In this document: in pieces, positions 59,515 to 64,000 of the stretch
How the letters are laid out: each line of letters opens with the position of its first letter
Numbering within the stretch: position 1 is the stretch's first letter
NCBI RefSeq assembly: GCF_042681745.1
Contig: NZ_JBHUGF010000010.1
Location: 1,922,001-1,986,000, forward strand
Reading direction: 5' to 3'
Source of the DNA: Saccharibacillus nicotianae
GTDB taxonomy: Bacteria; Bacillota; Bacilli; Paenibacillales; Paenibacillaceae
Length of the DNA: 64,000 nt
The notes under the pieces: model-generated
Database searches by the model: none
What the model was told of the DNA's origin: nothing
What the model saw: only the letters and a program-made list of their open reading frames with translations
Position numbers and translations under genes: made by a program

Positions 59515-60786
59515 TTACAACGAAAACGCTTTTGTTTTTTCTAATAAACGACTGGTCATCATGCTTAATTCATCAGACGATGATGAGATTTCTTCCATAA
59601 TAGCTGTTTCTTCATGAGTAGCCATCGAGATTTGTTTGGCTCCTTCATAAAATTTATCAGCCATTTGACGAATCGTATGCACATTCTGATATGTTAATTC
59701 TACACGATCGGTTTGTTCAGTGATCGAATCTTCCATTCCTTGAACAGCAGACATAAATTCATAGACTACATTTGCAAATTCAATCAGTGTCGATTCTACT
59801 TTGTGCGTGTTGGATGTTTCATTTTGTACCAGTTCATTTTGATTATGAATCAATTGCACGGTATCATGGATCTGAGATTGTACTGCCATAATCAGACTAT
59901 GAATTTTTTGCGCAGAATCGTTACTTTGTTCTGCCAATTTACGGATTTCTGTCGCTACTACTGCAAATCCTGCGCCATGCTCACCTGCATGAGCGGCTTC
60001 AATCGAAGCATTTAACGCTAATAAATGAGTCTGTTCTGCTAATTCTTTGACGGTTCCTGTAACAGCACCAATATCAGAAGCTTGATGATCCAATAGACGT
60101 ACCGTTTGTTCAGCTTGCGTCTGAGATTCTGCAAGGGTGCTCATACCTGATTTTAACGATGAAAAAATATGTTGGGTTGCTTCTACTGATTGCTCCATAT
60201 TGCTGGACAATTCGCGCATATGAGACGACTTTTCTTTCATTTCTTGAAAAGAACCTAACATCTGCTCTGCTGTTTGAAGCGAAGATTCAGAAGACTCACG
60301 TTGCTTGCCGACACCATGATAAATATCATCTGCTACTGCCGCCATAGACTCAATCTGGCTTGTGGCTTCGGTGATTGATTGACTTAGATTATCTGCATTA
60401 TGAGATGTGGTTGTCGTATTGTTCGAGATATCGTTAATTATATCTTTAATATTAGTAACCATAACGCGAAAGGCATCATTAAGCACTTTAATCTCATCTT
60501 CTTCACGACGCTCTGGAATCTCTACCATCAGGTCGCCATCTGATACACGTTTGGCGGCTTTGGATAAATTAACGATTGGTTTTGTTAAAAATTTAGAAAT
60601 CACAAATCCTAATATCCCACTCCATGTAATACCCATTAGCAATATAATAGATACATATAACCAATCACTCATCTCTGTTGCTAAATACGCTTTCAAGTAA
60701 AAAATAAAAAATGCACTCGTTCCATACGTAATAATAGACACGCCGATAAAACTCAATACTAACTTTGAACCTAAAGATAATTTCAT
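59515..60786 (-). CDS. Methyl-accepting chemotaxis protein with minimal sensor
   Basis: A 423-residue membrane chemoreceptor. TM1 is at about 8-30 and TM2 at about 42-63, with only a dozen residues between them, so there is no extracellular ligand domain. HAMP is at 64-116 (KPIVNLSKAAKRVSDGDLMVEIPER). The cytoplasmic signalling hairpin contains EQTHLLALNASIEAAHAGEHGAGFAVVATEIRKLAEQS, the conserved CheA/CheW-binding tip. It probably senses membrane or cytoplasmic state. GAGGTGTATTC precedes the ATG. The 343 bases to the next gene hold a small GCTTGTAGCAAGC hairpin near 61050 but no gene. Confidence 0.93.
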   Translation of the reverse strand: MKLSLGSKLVLSFIGVSIITYGTSAFFIFYLKAYLATEMSDWLYVSIILLMGITWSGILGFVISKFLTKPIVNLSKAAKRVSDGDLMVEIPERREEDEIKVLNDAFRVMVTNIKDIINDISNNTTTTSHNADNLSQSITEATSQIESMAAVADDIYHGVGKQRESSESSLQTAEQMLGSFQEMKEKSSHMRELSSNMEQSVEATQHIFSSLKSGMSTLAESQTQAEQTVRLLDHQASDIGAVTGTVKELAEQTHLLALNASIEAAHAGEHGAGFAVVATEIRKLAEQSNDSAQKIHSLIMAVQSQIHDTVQLIHNQNELVQNETSNTHKVESTLIEFANVVYEFMSAVQGMEDSITEQTDRVELTYQNVHTIRQMADKFYEGAKQISMATHEETAIMEEISSSSDELSMMTSRLLEKTKAFSL

Positions 60787-61129
60787 GAATACACCTCATA
60801 TATCTAAGATTTAGAGTAGAAATAAATAAGGTCATATACTGGATAATGAGTCAAAAGATGATCCGTACTTTGCTCCTACTTCTAGTTGCTTTTGTATCAC
60901 TTGAGTCACTTATTAATTTAAATTTTAGCAAATAATAAGCAAAATCGGTGTGATAAAAGTCATAGCAAAGTAAATTTTATGAGTCTTTCGACGCAATAAT
61001 GATTTTTGTGTCTTTTTTCATATCCTTGTATATGTAACTTGCTCTCTTGCTTGTAGCAAGCTATTCTTAACTTAAAGCTTTTTCACCAACCTAATTAGAG
61101 CATAACGTCGTCAAAGGGGATGAATCACT

Positions 61130-62296
61130 ATGGAACGAACTCGGCTTTGGAGCGAGCGATTCAAATTATTTTTTCTAAACAATCGGTTTGTTATTTTTTT
61201 ACTCGTCTTATTATTAATCTCGCTAAATATTTTTTTACTTTCCAAAATACCTTATGTGTTTACTCCTCTATTTGTTTTGATCAAAACGGTTATTTTACCA
61301 ATCGTTTTAAGTGGTATTTTGTTTTACTTATTAAATCCATTAGTCAATTTTCTGGAAAAACGCAAAGTAAAAAGAATTTATTCCATCATTTTGCTATACC
61401 TTCTTATTATCGGTCTTATTGTATTAATTGTTAGTCTTGTGATTCCTGTTATTCAGACACAGATTCGAGAATTGATCCGCAATATTCCAGCCTTTTATGA
61501 TGGTATCGTCAATCAGATTCAATACTGGTTAGGCGGAGATGTTTCCAAACAAATTCAACATACATTTAGTATCAATCCTAATGATCTGGTACAAAATTTA
61601 TCTGAAAAAGGGTCTTCGATTATCAATCAGACATTTACCGGTATTGGTGGATTTTTGGGAGCATTAACAGAAACGATCTTATCTATCGTTACCGTACCCT
61701 TTATTTTATTTTACTTACTAAAAGATGGAGCCAAATTACCAGGCTTTATTATGAAATTTGTACCGGTTACATTACGCAGTCAGACAGGCAAAGTTATGTC
61801 TGAAATGAATCATCAAATCAGTTCATATATTCGTGGACAGATTATTGTGAGTCTATGTATAGGGATTTTACTGTATATCGGTTATCAGATTATTGGACTC
61901 GATTATTCATTAGTATTAGCTATTGTAGCTTCATGTACGAGTATTGTTCCGTATCTAGGGCCTGCGATTGCGATTACTCCTGCCTTGATCGTCGCATTAG
62001 TGACTTCACCATTTATGTTACTTAAAATGGTGATTGTATGGACGATTGTCCAATTAGTTGAAGGTAAGCTGATCTCACCACAAATTATGGGTAAATCGCT
62101 TAAAGTGCATCCTATTACGATTATTTTTGTTATTTTAACAGCTGGTAAATTGTTCGGAGTGGTTGGGATATTGTTAGCTGTTCCTGGATATGCTGTTCTC
62201 AAAGTAATCGTTACTCATCTATTTGATTGGTTTAAAGTTAGTTCCAATCTATATGAGACTAAAAAGGCAACTGAACCACCTGTCATTAAGCCTTAA
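61130..62296 (+). CDS. AI-2E family transporter (YueF-like)
   Basis: A 388-residue membrane protein with about eight helices in the AI-2E (PerM/TqsA) fold. There are two N-terminal hydrophobic pairs, a soluble segment (IRELIRNIPAFYDGIVNQIQYWLGG, TFSINPNDLVQNLSEKGSSIINQTF), then SYIRGQIIVSLCIGILLYIGYQIIGLDYSLVLAIVASCTSIVPYLGPAI, the conserved C-terminal core. Family functions range from autoinducer-2 export to Na+(Li+)/H+ antiport; this one is not determined. AAAGGGGATG lies upstream of the ATG. It is monocistronic. Confidence 0.93.
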   Translation: MERTRLWSERFKLFFLNNRFVIFLLVLLLISLNIFLLSKIPYVFTPLFVLIKTVILPIVLSGILFYLLNPLVNFLEKRKVKRIYSIILLYLLIIGLIVLIVSLVIPVIQTQIRELIRNIPAFYDGIVNQIQYWLGGDVSKQIQHTFSINPNDLVQNLSEKGSSIINQTFTGIGGFLGALTETILSIVTVPFILFYLLKDGAKLPGFIMKFVPVTLRSQTGKVMSEMNHQISSYIRGQIIVSLCIGILLYIGYQIIGLDYSLVLAIVASCTSIVPYLGPAIAITPALIVALVTSPFMLLKMVIVWTIVQLVEGKLISPQIMGKSLKVHPITIIFVILTAGKLFGVVGILLAVPGYAVLKVIVTHLFDWFKVSSNLYETKKATEPPVIKP

Positions 62297-62347
62297 TATT
62301 GTAAAGTAGATTACGATTTTCTTCATTAAAGTAATAAAACTAAAAAG

Positions 62348-62412
62348 TAATCAAAAAAGACCTGTATCGACTGTCTAAGTAAGCACAGTAGAATTCAGGT
62401 CTTTTTTGATAT
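62348..62412. terminator. Bidirectional terminator
   Basis: AAAAAAGACCTG / CAGGTCTTTTTT with an ACTGT/ACAGT inner stem, between convergent genes. Confidence 0.88.
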
Positions 62413-62452
62413 AGAAAAGTTATTGAAATTGTAGATATACAGAATTACCGTT

Positions 62453-63382
62453 TTATTTTGCTAGTTCCGGTGTATAACCTACCGGTATATTCGTTGTTAC
62501 TTTACCTTCTGTAATGACCTGAGGATTCATTTCCCCTGGAGCTGGTTTGTCTGTAGCATAGCTAATAACAGCTCGTTTATCATCGGTTAATTTTACATCT
62601 GTAATTTTGACCGAGTATCCCGGGTTGGGAAGTTGTACCGTTAATGTTACTGTTTGTTGATCTGCTGTAGTTGCAGGTGCAACACTAAGTTCTGGATCAT
62701 AACCCATTTGACCACCATCCGTTTCGCCTGGTGTAGGCGTTGTAGTATCGTCATTTGCTTTATTGTAGCGATCTACCATTTGTACACCATGATATACCCA
62801 TTCTGCTGCTTCCATACGTGTAATCTCTTTAGTTGGCATAAATGCTTTACCCGCTGTACTGCGATCAATCACATTCATATTTACCAAATCTTGAATAGCT
62901 CCTGAAGCTGCTTTGCTAATTTTATCTTGATCGGTAAAAACGACAAACATTTTTGTAGCAGGATAATTACCTGTTACATTAATAGCTTCATGTAACCACA
63001 GTGCAAATTGCTCACGAGTTACAGTTTTCTCAGCACTGAATGTAGCTGGCAATGATAAGTTGTTTGCTTTGGCAATACGTAAAGAATCGGTATACCATGC
63101 TTTGCGTGCTAGATCGTCGCCCGGTTCTGTTGTATCACCTTTTAGATCAAATGCTTTTACTAAAATTTGAATAGCTTGTGGTTGGGTTAGTGTCATGTCT
63201 GGCTTAAATTGAGTTGAACTCACTCCATTAATAACCCCTTTATCATGTAACGCATTGACAATCGTCTGGTTATCTTTATCTTTTACATCTGTAAAAGTAG
63301 AAGCTGCGCTTGCACTTCCTGCCCCTGCTATTGCCAGTGATAACGTTAATACCGCTACTGCTTTTTGTTTATGATTCCACAT
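62453..63382 (-). CDS. Secreted SLH-domain protein with PrcB_C domain
   Basis: A 309-residue exported surface protein. The signal peptide is at 1-27 (SLAIAGAGSASAA). Three S-layer homology repeats cover about 28-210: FTDVKDKDNQTIVNALHDKGVINGVSSTQFKPDMTLTQPQAI, AWYTDSLRIAKANNLSLPATFSAEKTVTREQFALWL and FTDQDKISKAASGAIQDLVNMNVID..FMPTKEITRMEAAEWVY. A Thr/Pro-rich linker follows, and the C-terminus (PGYSVKITDVKLTDDKRAVISYATDKPAPGEMNPQVITEGKVTTNIPVGYTPEL) matches the PrcB_C protease-complex domain. It is likely wall-anchored and may bind or inhibit a surface protease. GGAGGGAAT lies upstream of the ATG. Confidence 0.88.
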   Translation of the reverse strand: MWNHKQKAVAVLTLSLAIAGAGSASAASTFTDVKDKDNQTIVNALHDKGVINGVSSTQFKPDMTLTQPQAIQILVKAFDLKGDTTEPGDDLARKAWYTDSLRIAKANNLSLPATFSAEKTVTREQFALWLHEAINVTGNYPATKMFVVFTDQDKISKAASGAIQDLVNMNVIDRSTAGKAFMPTKEITRMEAAEWVYHGVQMVDRYNKANDDTTTPTPGETDGGQMGYDPELSVAPATTADQQTVTLTVQLPNPGYSVKITDVKLTDDKRAVISYATDKPAPGEMNPQVITEGKVTTNIPVGYTPELAK

Positions 63383-63496
63383 ATATTATATTCCCTCCAT
63401 TGAATAGGTTTGTTGTTGAATAGTTGATCTGTATTCAACCTTACAATGCCCTAGACGCACAGAAGTAATTATTTGTTGCACCTTTTTAATCTTGTC

Positions 63497-64000
63497 TTAC
63501 ATTTGAGCAGGAGTATCTATTCCCAATAACGTCATGACCCTTTTTAAATATAATCCCGTTTGTAACGTTAAGGCTACACGCTGATTTTGCAATTCTACAG
63601 GTGCATCTATTATCCGATCTTTATTATAAAATTGGTTAAATAGCTTTGCCGTTTCGATAATATATCTAGCTAAAATCGATGGCTCGTGTTGAGTAACAGC
63701 GCGCTCTAATTGCTGTGTATAGGTAGATAAATGAACCAACAAAGCCCAACTTTCATTGCTCCAGAGATTATTTGATATTGTGGGGTCGAGAGCACTTTTA
63801 TTTGGGGTTACTTTTCTCAAAATACTCTGGATTCTAGCATACGTATATTGAATATAAGGCCCTGTTTCTCCTTCAAAGGTGACTGCCTGTTGTAATGAAA
63901 AATCAATTTCGTTTTGACGATTATTTTTGAGATCACCGAAAATAATTGCACCAATACCTACTTGCTCTGCTACACGTTCTTTATCTGGCAAATTTGGACT
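63497..64000 (-). CDS. argS: Arginyl-tRNA synthetase, C-terminal part (runs off window)
   Basis: 168 residues of the C-terminal region of class I ArgRS, which charges tRNA-Arg. The frame is open through the right edge (63992-64000 reads Ser-Pro-Asn before the TTG), so the start lies outside. The segment GDLKNNRQNEIDFSLQQAVTFEGETGPYIQYTYARIQSIL is the conserved block leading into the anticodon-binding DALR domain, which ends YLKRVMTLLGIDTPAQM. The family's HIGH motif is off the window. Gene of about 560 codons expected. The 114 bases before the SLH gene show no terminator of note. Confidence 0.92.
   Translation of the reverse strand, partial: SPNLPDKERVAEQVGIGAIIFGDLKNNRQNEIDFSLQQAVTFEGETGPYIQYTYARIQSILRKVTPNKSALDPTISNNLWSNESWALLVHLSTYTQQLERAVTQHEPSILARYIIETAKLFNQFYNKDRIIDAPVELQNQRVALTLQTGLYLKRVMTLLGIDTPAQM

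Overview
The window looks like a chromosomal segment of a Paenibacillus-type member of the Bacillota. It has moderately low GC by eye, strong AGGAGG ribosome binding sites, many T-tailed hairpin terminators and SLH-domain surface proteins. It also carries a bacillithiol disulfide reductase (YpdA), B. subtilis-like Fur boxes and a BmrCD-type drug exporter pair. Genes pack tightly on both strands. The species is inferred from gene content, not proven.

Layout. 1-7250: HxlR regulator, YfmT-like aldehyde dehydrogenase, a methyltransferase divergent from an MFS exporter, and an SDR/membrane-protein pair. 7350-9754: metE with a nested dyad upstream. 9946-10854: NIPSNAP and nitroreductase genes behind a Fur box. 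11100-13250: DIP1984-family and CYTH proteins, a tRNA-like structured stretch, and a DUF2809-like gene that looks frameshifted. 13301-19671: sugar porter, small phosphatase, odhB-odhA. 20167-30038: ElaA-like acetyltransferase, secreted metzincin, then a GH94-type phosphorylase, two permeases, two paralogous binding lipoproteins and a LacI regulator as one sugar locus. 30329-33931: small proteins, lactonase, SLH protein, acetyltransferase. 34087-38927: an iron cluster with three Fur boxes: a siderophore-binding lipoprotein, a Btr-like AraC/binding-domain fusion and a YwjA-like ABC exporter. 38943-46648: eight co-directional genes combining a complete ABC importer, a PHP/CehA-like metallohydrolase, two unrecognised proteins and a GntR/UTRA regulator.

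46960-50560 is an AT-rich island and the most interesting part. It carries a tyrosine recombinase and a two-gene Thoeris anti-phage system: a TIR protein (ThsB) and a SIR2-SLOG protein (ThsA), convergent and overlapping by 45 bases. The pair lies between two copies of a loxP-like site (14-base arms, 7-base asymmetric spacer) in inverted orientation. One copy overlaps the end of the recombinase gene. Both assembly gaps touch these sites. An invertible or cassette-like defence module is a reasonable hypothesis.

50694-64000: HAD phosphatase, a DUF3939-like protein, ypdA, a DUF441 membrane protein, a YneR/HesB-like protein, and bmrC-bmrD preceded by a strong promoter, a 32-codon leader ORF and a terminator (probable translation-coupled attenuation). 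Then a chemoreceptor, an AI-2E family transporter, an SLH-PrcB_C protein, and the C-terminal part of argS running off the right edge.
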